Source of the DNA: Mycobacterium sp.
Lineage (GTDB): Bacteria; Actinomycetota; Actinomycetes; Mycobacteriales; Mycobacteriaceae
Assembly (NCBI GenBank): GCA_025963385.1
Contig: JAOPUT010000310.1
Coordinates: 1-38,257 of the forward strand
Length of the DNA: 38,257 nucleotides
Direction: 5' to 3'
Shown here: positions 1 to 8,254 of the stretch, piece by piece
Layout: the number at the start of each line of letters is the position of its first letter
Position numbering within the stretch: the first letter of the stretch is position 1
Position numbers and translations under genes: made by a program
The notes under the pieces: model-generated
Databases searched by the model: none
The model's input: the letters and a program-made list of their open reading frames with translations, nothing else
What the model was told of the DNA's origin: nothing

Positions 1-1328
1 AGGATGGCGTCGACGAGGTAGTCGACGGTCCCGCCGCACCCCATCACCGCCTGGCCGATGTGCACGAGCTCGGTGGCCGCGGTGCCGAAGATGTGGACGC
101 CCAACAGTTTTCGGTCGTCCGTCGAGACCAGCAGCTTGAGCATTCCGTACGAGTCACCCGCGATCTGACCGCGGGCCAGTTCGCGGTACCGGGACACCCC
201 GAACTCATAGGGGACGGCCTTGCTGGTCAGTTCGGACTCGGTGGCGCCGACGAACGACACCTCCGGGATGGTGTAGATGCCGATCGGCTGCAGCGCGGTC
301 ATGTCGTTCGCGGGCTCTCCGAACGCGTGGTAGGCGGCCAGCCTGCCCTGGTCCATCGACGTGGCCGCCAGCGCAGGGAAGCCGATGACGTCGCCGACGC
401 TGAAGATGTGCTCGACCTTGGTTCGGAACTGGTCGTCGACCTCGATGCGGCCACGGTCGTCGGTCGCCAGACCTGCCGCGTCGAGGTCGAGACCGTCGGT
501 GCGCCCGATACGCCCAGCCGAGTACATCACCGCCTCGGCCGCGATCTGCTTGCCGCTTGCCAGGGTCGTCAACGTGCCGGTGGCGGAGACGTCGACGTCG
601 GTCACCTCCTCCCCGAACCGGAACGTCACGGCGGAGTCGCGCAGATGGAAGCGCAGCGCCTCGACCACCTCGGGGTCGCAGAAGTCGAGCATGGTGTCAC
701 GCTTCTCGACCACCGTCACCTTGCTGCCGAGTGCGGCGAAGATCGAGGCGTACTCGATGCCGATCACGCCTGCGCCGACGACCACCATCGACGCGGGGAT
801 GAAGTTCAGGTTGACGATCTCGTCGGAGTCCAGCACGCGCTCGCAGTCGAAGTCGACACCGTCCGGCCTGCGGGGGGTGGTGCCGGTGGCGATGACGATG
901 AATTCGCCTGTGAGCGTGCGGTGTTCGGCCTCGTCGCGACCCTCGACCTTGATGGTGTGCGCGTCGACGAAACTGCCGTGACCGAGGTAGACGTCGATGT
1001 GGTTGCGGACCAACTGGTCGCGGATGACGTCGATCTCGCGCCTCACCACGTGGGACGTGCGTTCCTGGAGGTCGGCGGGCGTGATCTTCTGCTTGACGCG
1101 GTAACTCGCGCCGTACAGCTCGCGCTGGTTCATCCCGGTCAGGTACACCACCGCTTCGCGGAGGGTCTTCGATGGGATCGTTCCGGTGTTGACGCACACG
1201 CCGCCGAGCATGTGACCGTGCTCGACGATGGCGACCGTCTTGCCGAGTTTGGCCGCGGCCACGGCCGCCTTCTGCCCGCCGGGTCCAGAACCGATCACGA
1301 TCAGGTCGTACTCAGTCTCCGTAGCCAT
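1..1328 (-). CDS. sthA: Soluble pyridine nucleotide transhydrogenase (3' end cut by window)
   Basis: FAD enzyme moving reducing equivalents between NADPH and NAD+ in the cytosol. Translating the minus strand from the ATG at 1328 gives 442 residues with no stop before the window edge; the family is about 470 residues, so roughly the last 26 are missing. Visible are the N-terminal FAD dinucleotide fold ([11 protein letters not shown], residues 8-18), the active-site segment [13 protein letters not shown] (42-54), the second nucleotide fold ([17 protein letters not shown]) and the FAD-contacting SVGDVIGFP near the C-terminus. In lipoamide dehydrogenases the segment is CxxxxC. Here C45 is followed by T50 in place of the second cysteine, the known SthA state, which argues against a lipoamide or mercuric reductase. 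It is divergent from the cutinase gene. Confidence 0.93.
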   Translation of the reverse strand, partial: MATETEYDLIVIGSGPGGQKAAVAAAKLGKTVAIVEHGHMLGGVCVNTGTIPSKTLREAVVYLTGMNQRELYGASYRVKQKITPADLQERTSHVVRREIDVIRDQLVRNHIDVYLGHGSFVDAHTIKVEGRDEAEHRTLTGEFIVIATGTTPRRPDGVDFDCERVLDSDEIVNLNFIPASMVVVGAGVIGIEYASIFAALGSKVTVVEKRDTMLDFCDPEVVEALRFHLRDSAVTFRFGEEVTDVDVSATGTLTTLASGKQIAAEAVMYSAGRIGRTDGLDLDAAGLATDDRGRIEVDDQFRTKVEHIFSVGDVIGFPALAATSMDQGRLAAYHAFGEPANDMTALQPIGIYTIPEVSFVGATESELTSKAVPYEFGVSRYRELARGQIAGDSYGMLKLLVSTDDRKLLGVHIFGTAATELVHIGQAVMGCGGTVDYLVDAI

Positions 1329-1442
1329 GGGGACCGGGTACCCAAACCAGCGCACCGTGCTTGCGCGAATTTTTTATGGGTAAACGGCGGTGGGGCGTGC
1401 CATCCGTGGTTCGCTGGCTGATCGGCAGGGGTGGGGTTCACG
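1329..1442. promoter_or_regulatory. Divergent intergenic region between sthA and cutinase
   Basis: About 110 bases separate two divergent starts and must carry both promoters. It holds an AT-rich run around 1367-1384, unusual for this DNA, and an 8-bp palindrome GGGTACCC at 1336-1343 just upstream of the sthA start. I could not fix -10/-35 boxes with confidence. A GTG at 1431 is an alternative in-frame start for the cutinase. Confidence 0.4.
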
Positions 1443-2147
1443 ATGCGAGGTCGGCAAGCGCTGTGTCTGGTCGTCGCGGCACTCAGCGCCTCGGCAGGCT
1501 GGTCGGTGGCGGTGCCCACCGCGTCCGCCGAGCCGTGTCCCGACGTCGAGGTGGTGTTCGCCAGGGGAACCGGGCAGTGGCCGGGGCTCGGTGACGTGGG
1601 TCAGGCATTCGTCGACGCGGTGCGTTCGCAGGCGGGCGGGCGAACCGTCGGCGGCTACGCGGTCGACTACCCGGCGAGCGGCGACTTCGCCGACGTCGTG
1701 GGGTTTCCGAGGACGGTGGCCGACGGCATCCGCGACGAGGCCTTCCGCGTGCAGTTCATGTCGGAGGCGTGTCCGCAGACCCGGCTGATCCTCGGGGGCT
1801 ACTCGCAGGGGGCCGCGGTGACGGGCTTGACGGCCTCTGCCACGACGCCGGCGAGCGTCCCCGCCGAGTTGGTCCCCCCGCCGGTGTCACCGGAGGCCGC
1901 CACTCACGTGGCGGCCGTCGTCCTGTTCGGCAAGCCGGCGGCCGACTTCGTTCCCAAGTACGAGGTGCCAGTCATCGCGCCGGGCCCGCTGTTCGCGGAC
2001 CGGACAATCGAGTTGTGCGCGCCTGCCGACTCGGTGTGCGACGGTGTCGACGGGGTGGTCACCGACCCGCCGAACGACGCGCACACCAGCTACGTCGCGA
2101 ACGGCATGGTGGGCGAGGGAGCGGCGTTCGCCGCGAGCAAGCTGTAG
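1443..2147 (+). CDS. Secreted cutinase-family esterase
   Basis: Serine esterase of the cutinase/CFP21/Culp family, exported by the Sec pathway to hydrolyse lipid or polyester ester bonds. With the ATG at 1443 the protein has 234 residues. It opens with a signal peptide (MRGRQ, then a hydrophobic run, then PTASA before EP, cleavage near residue 29). The mature part has the family opening CPDVEVVFARGTG, the nucleophile motif GGYSQG (Ser121), the CxxxDxxC motif carrying Asp196, and His214 in DAHTSY, so the triad is complete. Mature cysteines are placed for the usual disulfides. A GTG at 1431 would add four residues before the same signal peptide; I prefer the ATG because it sits directly before the basic signal n-region. 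Its natural substrate cannot be read from sequence. Confidence 0.92.
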   Translation: MRGRQALCLVVAALSASAGWSVAVPTASAEPCPDVEVVFARGTGQWPGLGDVGQAFVDAVRSQAGGRTVGGYAVDYPASGDFADVVGFPRTVADGIRDEAFRVQFMSEACPQTRLILGGYSQGAAVTGLTASATTPASVPAELVPPPVSPEAATHVAAVVLFGKPAADFVPKYEVPVIAPGPLFADRTIELCAPADSVCDGVDGVVTDPPNDAHTSYVANGMVGEGAAFAASKL

Positions 2148-2168
2148 CCGCTCGCCTCGCCGACTGCG

Positions 2169-3578
2169 TCAGACCACGTAGCCGTCGGCCACCGTCAGCG
2201 CCGCGTCGAGGGCCTTGAGCCCCTCGGCGACCTCGGCGTCGGTGATGTTGCACGCGGGCACCGCGTGGATCCGGTTGAAGTTCGCAAACGGCAGCAGGCC
2301 GTTGGCCTTGCAGGCGGCGATCGTCGCGTTCATGGCCGGGCTCGATCCGCCGTACGGCGCCAGCGGCTCACGGGTCTTCGGGTTCGCGACCAGTTCGATC
2401 GCCCAGAACACGCCGAGCCCGCGGACCTCACCGACCGACGGGTGCCGCGCCGCGAGATCGGCAAGGCCGGGCCCGAGCACGTCGGAGCCGACGCGCGCGG
2501 CATTGGCGACCATGCCCTCGTCCTCCATCGCGTTGATGGTCGCGACGGCGGCGGCGCAGGCCAGCGGGTGGCCGGAGTAGGTCAGGCCACCGGGGTAGGC
2601 GCGGTCGGCGAACGTGGAGTAGATGGCGTCGTTGATCGCCACACCGCCGAGCGGCACGTACCCGGAGGTGACGCCCTTGGCGAACGTGATCAGGTCGGGG
2701 GTGACGTCGAAGTTCTGGATGGCGAACCACTTCCCGGTCCGCCCGAACCCGGCCATCACCTCGTCGGCGATCATGACGATGCCGTAGCGGTCGCAGATCT
2801 CGCGGACACCTGCCATGTATCCGGGCGGCGGCACCATGATGCCCGCGGTGCCCGGCACCGACTCGAGGATGATCGCCGCGAACGACGCCGGGCCCTCGTG
2901 CTGGATGAGGCGCTCGAGGTAGTCCAGCGCGCGCTCGGACTCCTGCTGCTCGTTCTCCGCGTGGAACGACGAGCGGTACAGGAACGGGCCGTTGAAGTGG
3001 ACGACGCCTGCGCTGCCGTAGTCGTTGGGGTAGCGGCGGGGGTCACCCGTGAGGTTGATCGCGGTGTCGGTGCCACCGTGGTAGGAGCGGTAGCGCGAAA
3101 GCACCTTGTAGCGGCCGGTGTGCAGCCGCGCCATCCGGACCGCGTGCTCGACGGCATCGGCCCCGCCGTTGGTGAAGAACACCCGGTTGAGGTCACCCGG
3201 CGTGCGCTCGGCGACCAGCCGCGCCGCCTCCGAGCGGGCGGCGTTGACGTGCTGCGGCGCGACGGTGCACAACTTGGCGGCCTGGTCGGCAATGGCCTTG
3301 ACGACCTTCGGATGCTGGTGGCCAATGTTGGTGAACACCAGCTGCCCGGAGAAGTCGAGCAGCTTGTTGCCGTCGCCGTCCCAGACGTACTGGCCGTCGG
3401 ACGCCACGATGGTCATCGGCTTGATCTGGGCCTGCGCCGACCACGAGTGGAAGACGTGCTTGCGGTCGAGCTCGTAGGCGTGGGCGCCCTCGGCCTTGGC
3501 GGTGGCCAGGTCCTGTCCGCTGGGCAACAGGTCCTGGGGCGAGCGCAGCGACGGGGTGTCGGCGGTGTCAGTGGTCAT
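2169..3578 (-). CDS. Class III (omega) aminotransferase, probable beta-alanine/omega-amino acid:pyruvate type
   Basis: PLP-dependent fold-type I aminotransferase of 469 residues. Seen: NGGADAVEHAVRMAR (phosphate-binding region, about 137-151), YHGGTD, the cofactor Asp in IADEVMAGFGR (270-280) and the Schiff-base lysine K301 in TFAKGVTSGYVPLGG. This is the pattern of class III enzymes acting on omega-amino groups (beta-alanine, taurine, GABA). It lies 30 bases downstream of mmsA on the same strand with an AAGGGAGA ribosome site (3588-3595), so the two are probably cotranscribed. Next to a malonate/methylmalonate-semialdehyde dehydrogenase the expected donor is beta-alanine or 3-aminoisobutyrate, whose products are that dehydrogenase's substrates. 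This is inference; taurine or another omega-amine remains possible. Confidence 0.85.
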   Translation of the reverse strand: MTTDTADTPSLRSPQDLLPSGQDLATAKAEGAHAYELDRKHVFHSWSAQAQIKPMTIVASDGQYVWDGDGNKLLDFSGQLVFTNIGHQHPKVVKAIADQAAKLCTVAPQHVNAARSEAARLVAERTPGDLNRVFFTNGGADAVEHAVRMARLHTGRYKVLSRYRSYHGGTDTAINLTGDPRRYPNDYGSAGVVHFNGPFLYRSSFHAENEQQESERALDYLERLIQHEGPASFAAIILESVPGTAGIMVPPPGYMAGVREICDRYGIVMIADEVMAGFGRTGKWFAIQNFDVTPDLITFAKGVTSGYVPLGGVAINDAIYSTFADRAYPGGLTYSGHPLACAAAVATINAMEDEGMVANAARVGSDVLGPGLADLAARHPSVGEVRGLGVFWAIELVANPKTREPLAPYGGSSPAMNATIAACKANGLLPFANFNRIHAVPACNITDAEVAEGLKALDAALTVADGYVV

Positions 3579-3608
3579 GTTCGCAAGTCTCCCTTGTCTT
3601 CCTTGGCC

Positions 3609-5117
3609 TCAGCTGTTCTGCGGGAATCCGAGGTTGATCCCACCGTGGCTCGGGTCGAGCCAGCGTGTGGTGACCACCTTGCCACGCGTGAAGAAGTGCA
3701 CACCCTCGGTTCCGTGGGCGTGGGTGTCACCGAACAGCGAGCTCTTCCAGCCGCCGAAGCTGTAGTAGGCGGTGGGCACGGGGATCGGCACGTTGATGCC
3801 GACCATGCCGACCTCGACCTCGTTCTGGAAGCGCCGGGCGGCGCCGCCGTCGTTGGTGAAGATCGCGGTGCCGTTGCCGTACGGGTTCGAGTTGATGAGG
3901 TCGAGTGCCTCGTCGTAGGAGTTCACGCGGACCACCGACAGCACCGGGCCGAAGATCTCGTCGGTGTAGACGCTCATCTCGGGGGTGACGTTGTCGATGA
4001 GCGTGGGGCCCAACCAGAAACCGTCTGCCTCGCCGTCCACAGTCACGCCGCGCCCGTCCACGACGATGGTCGCGCCGTCGGCCTCGCCTGCGGCGACGTA
4101 GGACGCCACGCGGTCGCGGTGCGCCTTGGTGACCAGCGGCCCCATGTCGGAGTCCCGGGTGCCGTCCCCCGTCTTGAGTCCCTTGGCCCGGTCGGCGATC
4201 TTGGCGACCAGCTCGTCGGCGATCGGTCCGACCGCGACGCATGCCGAGATGGCCATGCAGCGCTCACCCGCCGAGCCGAAGCCGGCGTTGATCATCGCGT
4301 CGGCGGCCAGGTCCAGGTCGGCGTCGGGTAGCACGATGGCGTGGTTCTTGGCGCCGCCGAGGGCCTGCACCCGCTTGCCGTGCAGCGTGCCGGTGGCGTA
4401 GACGTACTGCGCGATCGGCGTGGAACCGACGAAGCTGATTGCCTTGACGTCCTTGTTGGTCAGCAGTTCGTCGACCGCGATCTTGTCGCCCTGCAGCACG
4501 TTGAAGACGCCTGCGGGCAAGCCCGCCTCGGCCCACAGCTCGGCGATCCAGATCGCCGCCGACGGATCCTTCTCACTGGGCTTCAGGACGACGGTGTTCC
4601 CGGCGGCGATGGCGATGGGGAAGAACCACATCGGGACCATGGCGGGGAAGTTGAACGGGCTGATGACGCCGACGACGCCGAGCGGCTGACGGATGGACGC
4701 CACGTCGACGTTGGTCGAGGCGTTCTCGGTCATCCCGCCCTTGAGCAGATGCGCTATGCCGCAAGCGAACTCGACGACCTCCTGGCCGCGGCTGACCTCA
4801 CCGAGCGCGTCGGAGACGACCTTGCCGTGCTCGCTGGTGATGATCTCGGCGAGCTCGTGCTTGCGGGCGTTGAGCAGTTCCCGGAAGGCGAACAGGATCG
4901 CGGTGCGCTTGGCCAGCGAGGTATCGCGCCAGGCGGGGAACGCCGCTGCCGCTGCGTCGATGACGGCACGCGCGTCGGCCACGTCGGCAAGGGCCAGCTC
5001 GCCGGTGACCTGTCCGGTCGCGGGGTTGGTGACCTCGGAGGTGCGGTCGGAGGAGCCGGCGAAGTGCTTGCCGCCTGCCCAGTGGGAGATGGTGCGGACG
5101 CGAGTGCTGAGTGTCAT
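3609..5117 (-). CDS. mmsA: CoA-acylating methylmalonate/malonate-semialdehyde dehydrogenase
   Basis: Aldehyde dehydrogenase superfamily, 502 residues, converting (methyl)malonate semialdehyde with CoA and NAD+ to propionyl-CoA or acetyl-CoA plus CO2. Family features: ISPFNFPAMVPMWFFPIA (152-169), KPSEKDP, the FVGSTPIAQYV nucleotide-binding stretch (229-239), the catalytic cysteine C287 in GSAGERCMAIS, and the EIFGPVLSVV and VGINVPIPVP segments. The FNFPAMVP and GERCMA signatures distinguish MmsA from ordinary aldehyde dehydrogenases. The ATG at 5117 is chosen; an in-frame GTG eight codons upstream (around 5141) is possible, as the ATG has only a weak, close GAGG. It is divergent from the PucR-type regulator and precedes the aminotransferase, giving a two-step route from a beta-amino acid to an acyl-CoA. 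Confidence 0.93.
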   Translation of the reverse strand: MTLSTRVRTISHWAGGKHFAGSSDRTSEVTNPATGQVTGELALADVADARAVIDAAAAAFPAWRDTSLAKRTAILFAFRELLNARKHELAEIITSEHGKVVSDALGEVSRGQEVVEFACGIAHLLKGGMTENASTNVDVASIRQPLGVVGVISPFNFPAMVPMWFFPIAIAAGNTVVLKPSEKDPSAAIWIAELWAEAGLPAGVFNVLQGDKIAVDELLTNKDVKAISFVGSTPIAQYVYATGTLHGKRVQALGGAKNHAIVLPDADLDLAADAMINAGFGSAGERCMAISACVAVGPIADELVAKIADRAKGLKTGDGTRDSDMGPLVTKAHRDRVASYVAAGEADGATIVVDGRGVTVDGEADGFWLGPTLIDNVTPEMSVYTDEIFGPVLSVVRVNSYDEALDLINSNPYGNGTAIFTNDGGAARRFQNEVEVGMVGINVPIPVPTAYYSFGGWKSSLFGDTHAHGTEGVHFFTRGKVVTTRWLDPSHGGINLGFPQNS

Positions 5118-5198
5118 GCCTCGAGTGTGCGAGCCGTTCACCTCGAGAGCGCCCGACGATGTGTAAGCAATACGGGCCACTGCTTTACGATGTGCTCG
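5118..5198. promoter_or_regulatory. Divergent mmsA/pucR-type control region with inverted repeat
   Basis: 81 bases between divergent starts. Two features stand out. A near-perfect inverted repeat (GTAAGCA at 5163-5169 and TGCTTTAC at 5181-5188; arms match apart from one missing A) lies just before the regulator start. Two copies of the palindrome CTCGAG lie at 5120-5125 and 5142-5147, exactly 22 bases apart (two helical turns). Either could be the operator of the adjacent PucR-type protein. No experimental support is visible in sequence. Confidence 0.45.
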
Positions 5199-6842
5199 AT
5201 GCAGCCCACCGTTCGCGAGATCCTGGCACTGCCGGTGTTGCAGGCCGGTGAGCCCGAGATCGTCTGCGGAGCCGAACACCGGGAGGTGCTGGACCGGCCG
5301 GTGCGATGGGTCCACGTCAGCGACCTGGCCGACCTGTCGAACCTGCTCGAGGGCGGCGAGATGGTGCTGACCACCGGGCAGGCGCTGGCCGACGTGCGCC
5401 ATCGCGACGACTACCTGCCGCAGTTGGCACGGGCCGGCGCCGTCGCGGTCGTCGTCGAACTCGGACTGCACGTCGACGAGGTGCCGGCTTCGGTAAGGGA
5501 CGTCGGCTCACACCTCGAGCTTCCCGTCGTCGCACTGCACCATCCCGTGCGCTTCGTCGAGGTCACCGAGGAGGTGCACCGGCGGATCGTGGCCGAGCAG
5601 TACGCCGAGGTCGACTACGCCCGCCGCGTGCACGAGGCGTTCACCACCCTCAGCATGCGGCGCGCCTCGGTCGACGAAATCGTCGCTGCCGCAGCCGACA
5701 TGCTCGACACCCCGATCGTCCTCGAGGACCTCAACCGCCAGGTGTTGGCGTTCGTCGGGCGGGCGGTGCCGCCCACCGAACTGCTCGCCGACTGGGAGCG
5801 ACGGTCCCGGCTTGCCCCGGTCACGGGACCGGGAACGTGGGTGGCCCGTCCCGTCGGGCCGTACCGGCAGGAGTGGGGACGGCTGGTGGCGCCGCTCGGT
5901 CGCAGCCCCGACGGCGACGCGGACGACCGCACCGTCACCACCCTCGAACGGGCGGCGCAGGCGCTGGCTCTGCACCGGATGGTCGAACAGGACCGCACCT
6001 CACTCGAGATGCGTGCGCAGAGCGGCCTCGTCGACGAACTGCTGCGCGGCCGGATCCGGGATGAGAGCGAGGCCACCGCCCGTGCCCACGCGCTCGGCCT
6101 GCGGCCCGCGCTGACGTACGTCCCGGTGACGGTGCGCCCACAGGAGAGCGTCACCGCCAATCAGTTGCTGGTCCAGCAGCGTCGAAGCCGGACGCTGGAC
6201 GCGGTGGTGCACGCCGTCCGGTCCGGCGGGCACAGCGCTCTGACCGCCAGCCGGGACGACGGTCAGATCGACCTGCTGCTGGCGCCGCAGCCACGGGCCA
6301 TCCAGATCGGGATGGCCGTCGGCACGCGGCACGATGCCGACCGTGCCCTGGCCGAGGTGGCCACGTCGATCCGTCGTGCCGTTCTCCACGTCGACGGGGT
6401 GTCGCAGTGCGTCGTCGGTGTCGGCCCGGAGTCGAGCAGGCTCGTCGACGCCGCGGGCGGGCTCTCGGAGTCGGGGCACGTCGCCGAGGTGGCGCTGGCC
6501 ATGACCGAGAACCCCCGGCCGTTCTACCGCGCGGCCGACGTGCGACTGCGCGGGCTCATCGCGCTGATCCGGCCCGACCCCCGCGTGCAGGCGTTCGCCG
6601 AGACCGAGCTGCGGGGCCTGCTCGAGCGACGGGCGAAGTACGGCGACGAGATGTTCGATCTGCTCGCCGGGTTCCTCGAGGTCGGCGGCAACAAGGCCGA
6701 GCTCGCCAAGCGTCTGCACGTATCGCGGCCGACGCTGTACGCCCGGCTGGCGGCCATCGAGCGACTGCTCGGTGTCGACCTCGCCAGCGCGGAGTCCCGG
6801 ACGTCGCTGCACGTCGCGATGATGATCCTCGCGCGCCACTGA
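5199..6842 (+). CDS. PucR/CdaR-family transcriptional regulator
   Basis: 547-residue DNA-binding regulator. It has an N-terminal PucR domain (TVREILALPVLQAGEPEIV, then the LSNLLEGGEMVLTTG stretch, about residues 4-120), a middle region of the type seen in CdaR/PucR activators, and a C-terminal PucR-type helix-turn-helix (about 485-545; NKAELAKRLHVSRPTLYARL). These proteins usually sense small catabolic substrates and activate an adjacent operon. Here that is mmsA plus aminotransferase, transcribed divergently 81 bases away, so a beta-alanine/beta-amino-acid sensor is a reasonable inference. An ATG three codons upstream (5190) is an alternative start. The conserved TVREIL domain begins right after the chosen Met. 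Confidence 0.9.
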   Translation: MQPTVREILALPVLQAGEPEIVCGAEHREVLDRPVRWVHVSDLADLSNLLEGGEMVLTTGQALADVRHRDDYLPQLARAGAVAVVVELGLHVDEVPASVRDVGSHLELPVVALHHPVRFVEVTEEVHRRIVAEQYAEVDYARRVHEAFTTLSMRRASVDEIVAAAADMLDTPIVLEDLNRQVLAFVGRAVPPTELLADWERRSRLAPVTGPGTWVARPVGPYRQEWGRLVAPLGRSPDGDADDRTVTTLERAAQALALHRMVEQDRTSLEMRAQSGLVDELLRGRIRDESEATARAHALGLRPALTYVPVTVRPQESVTANQLLVQQRRSRTLDAVVHAVRSGGHSALTASRDDGQIDLLLAPQPRAIQIGMAVGTRHDADRALAEVATSIRRAVLHVDGVSQCVVGVGPESSRLVDAAGGLSESGHVAEVALAMTENPRPFYRAADVRLRGLIALIRPDPRVQAFAETELRGLLERRAKYGDEMFDLLAGFLEVGGNKAELAKRLHVSRPTLYARLAAIERLLGVDLASAESRTSLHVAMMILARH

Positions 6843-6874
6843 ATGACGGCCGCCGCCACGGGGTATTCGCACGC

Positions 6875-7225
6875 ATGGCGAAGTATGCGCTCAACGCCGC
6901 GGCGGTGGCCAAGGCGCGCAAGCTGATTGACGGTAAGCAGTACGTGCTCGACAGCGACTGGGGAGCCGTTCAGCCGAAGGCGGACGATCAGAACGCGTTC
7001 CTGGAAAACCACACCTGGGCCGAATATGCCGAATGGCACCTCGGTCTCACCGAGGGCGCCAAGGACGAGACGAAGGCGCGGTACGCCTTCGTCTACGGCG
7101 ACTTTCGGCGGCTCCACCGGAGCGCGCTGATCGCCTGCGTCTATCGGGCGTCGGAGTGGCGACACAAGGACATCGAGCTGGCCGCCCACGATCTGCTGCA
7201 GTACCTGGACGCGGCCACCGGCTAG
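6875..7225 (+). CDS. Conserved actinobacterial protein of unknown function
   Basis: 116 residues, soluble, no signal peptide and no named domain that I recognise. The protein is rich in aromatic and charged residues, with a central WAEYAEWHLGLT segment and RYAFVYGDFRRLHRSALIACVYRASEWRH towards the C-terminus. I remember close relatives as uncharacterised proteins across actinobacteria, so it is probably real despite a poor ribosome site. It starts 32 bases after the PucR-type gene on the same strand. Its stop codon overlaps the stop of the convergent DUF808 gene within the four bases CTAG (7222-7225). No function can be assigned. Confidence 0.75.
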   Translation: MAKYALNAAAVAKARKLIDGKQYVLDSDWGAVQPKADDQNAFLENHTWAEYAEWHLGLTEGAKDETKARYAFVYGDFRRLHRSALIACVYRASEWRHKDIELAAHDLLQYLDAATG

Positions 7226-8175
7226 GAAGCGTGAGCGTCCTTCTTGCCGAACGGAAGGACGTGCACGATCGCCACCACCACCGAGCCGACGACCAGTCCG
7301 ATGACCGCGGAGATCCCGGTGTTGACCAACCATGCGAGCAGGCCGCCGATGGACGCGACCGCGTGATGGACGCTCTCCTCGAGGTGATGGACGACGCCGT
7401 AGGGCGCGTGCCAGCCGAGGGTGTCGGTGCCCACCAGCAGGATGTGGCCGCCCACCCAGAGCATCGCGACGGTGCCCACGGCCGAGAGCGTGGCGAGCAC
7501 CTTCGGCATCGCGGACACCAGACCGAGGCCCACCCGTTGCGCGGCCCGCGACGACCGCTGCGCGAGGCTCAACCCGATGTCGTCCATCTTCACGATGAGC
7601 GCGACGACGCCGTACACCGCGACCGTGATGACCAGCGCGACGATGATCAGGATGATGAGCCGCGGCACGAACGCCTGGTCGGCCACCTCGTTGAGCGCGA
7701 TGACCATGATCTCGGCCGACAGGATGAAGTCGGTGCGGATCGCGCTCGACGTCATCTGACGTTCGGCGTCCTCACCGACGGCGCCCATGGGGGCGGCATG
7801 GCCCCCGTGCCCGCCGTGCTTGCCGAAGCGGGCCCACACCTTCTCGGCCCCCTCGAAGCACAGGTACGTCGCCCCGAGCATCAGGATCGGCGTCAGCAGC
7901 CACGGTACGAACTGACTCAGCAGCAGTGCGGCGGGCAGGATGAACAGCAGCTTGTTGCGCAGCGATCCGATGGCGATCCGCTTGATCATCGGCAGCTCGC
8001 GCTTGGCCGTGATTCCGTGCACGTACTGCGGCGTCACGGCGGTGTCGTCGATGACCACTCCGGCGGCCTTCGCGGTCGCCCGGCCCGCCGCGGCACCGAT
8101 GTCGTCGACCGAGGCGGCCGCGAGCCGGGCCAGGGCCGCGATGTCGTCGAGGAGCCCGAACAACCCCGCACTCAT
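7222..8175 (-). CDS. DUF808 (YedI-like) integral membrane protein
   Basis: 317 residues. The N-terminus MSAGLFGLLDDIAALARLAAASVDDI and the later VVIDDTAVTPQYV and RELPMIKRIAIGSLRNKL motifs are characteristic of the DUF808 family. Several hydrophobic spans follow (about 76-104, 155-200, 225-260 and 275-305). The family is widespread and of unknown function; E. coli YedI is a member. A short histidine/glycine loop, KHGGHGGH (about 119-126), lies between membrane segments and could bind a metal. The start at 8175 was chosen because it begins the conserved MSAGLFxLLDDIA motif. It is convergent with the preceding small gene and divergent from the FAD oxidoreductase. Confidence 0.85.
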   Translation of the reverse strand: MSAGLFGLLDDIAALARLAAASVDDIGAAAGRATAKAAGVVIDDTAVTPQYVHGITAKRELPMIKRIAIGSLRNKLLFILPAALLLSQFVPWLLTPILMLGATYLCFEGAEKVWARFGKHGGHGGHAAPMGAVGEDAERQMTSSAIRTDFILSAEIMVIALNEVADQAFVPRLIILIIVALVITVAVYGVVALIVKMDDIGLSLAQRSSRAAQRVGLGLVSAMPKVLATLSAVGTVAMLWVGGHILLVGTDTLGWHAPYGVVHHLEESVHHAVASIGGLLAWLVNTGISAVIGLVVGSVVVAIVHVLPFGKKDAHAS

Positions 8176-8254
8176 CGGTTCTCCGTCATGGCTCACAGGA
8201 TACGTGCAGCATTCGAGGTGGACGGATCGTCGGGACGCCAATAGCTTCGGTGCG

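Noticed and set aside
60..1421. Long plus-strand open frame opposite sthA
   Set aside because: It is antisense to a clear flavoprotein gene, has a histidine/valine/aspartate-rich composition typical of reverse frames in GC-rich DNA, and shows no domain.
2265..4331. 688-codon plus-strand open frame opposite the aminotransferase and mmsA
   Set aside because: It runs across two convincing genes and their junction; composition is that of a shadow frame.
4341..5198. In-frame extension upstream of the PucR-type protein
   Set aside because: The region is antisense to mmsA and the conserved PucR domain begins right after the Met at 5199.
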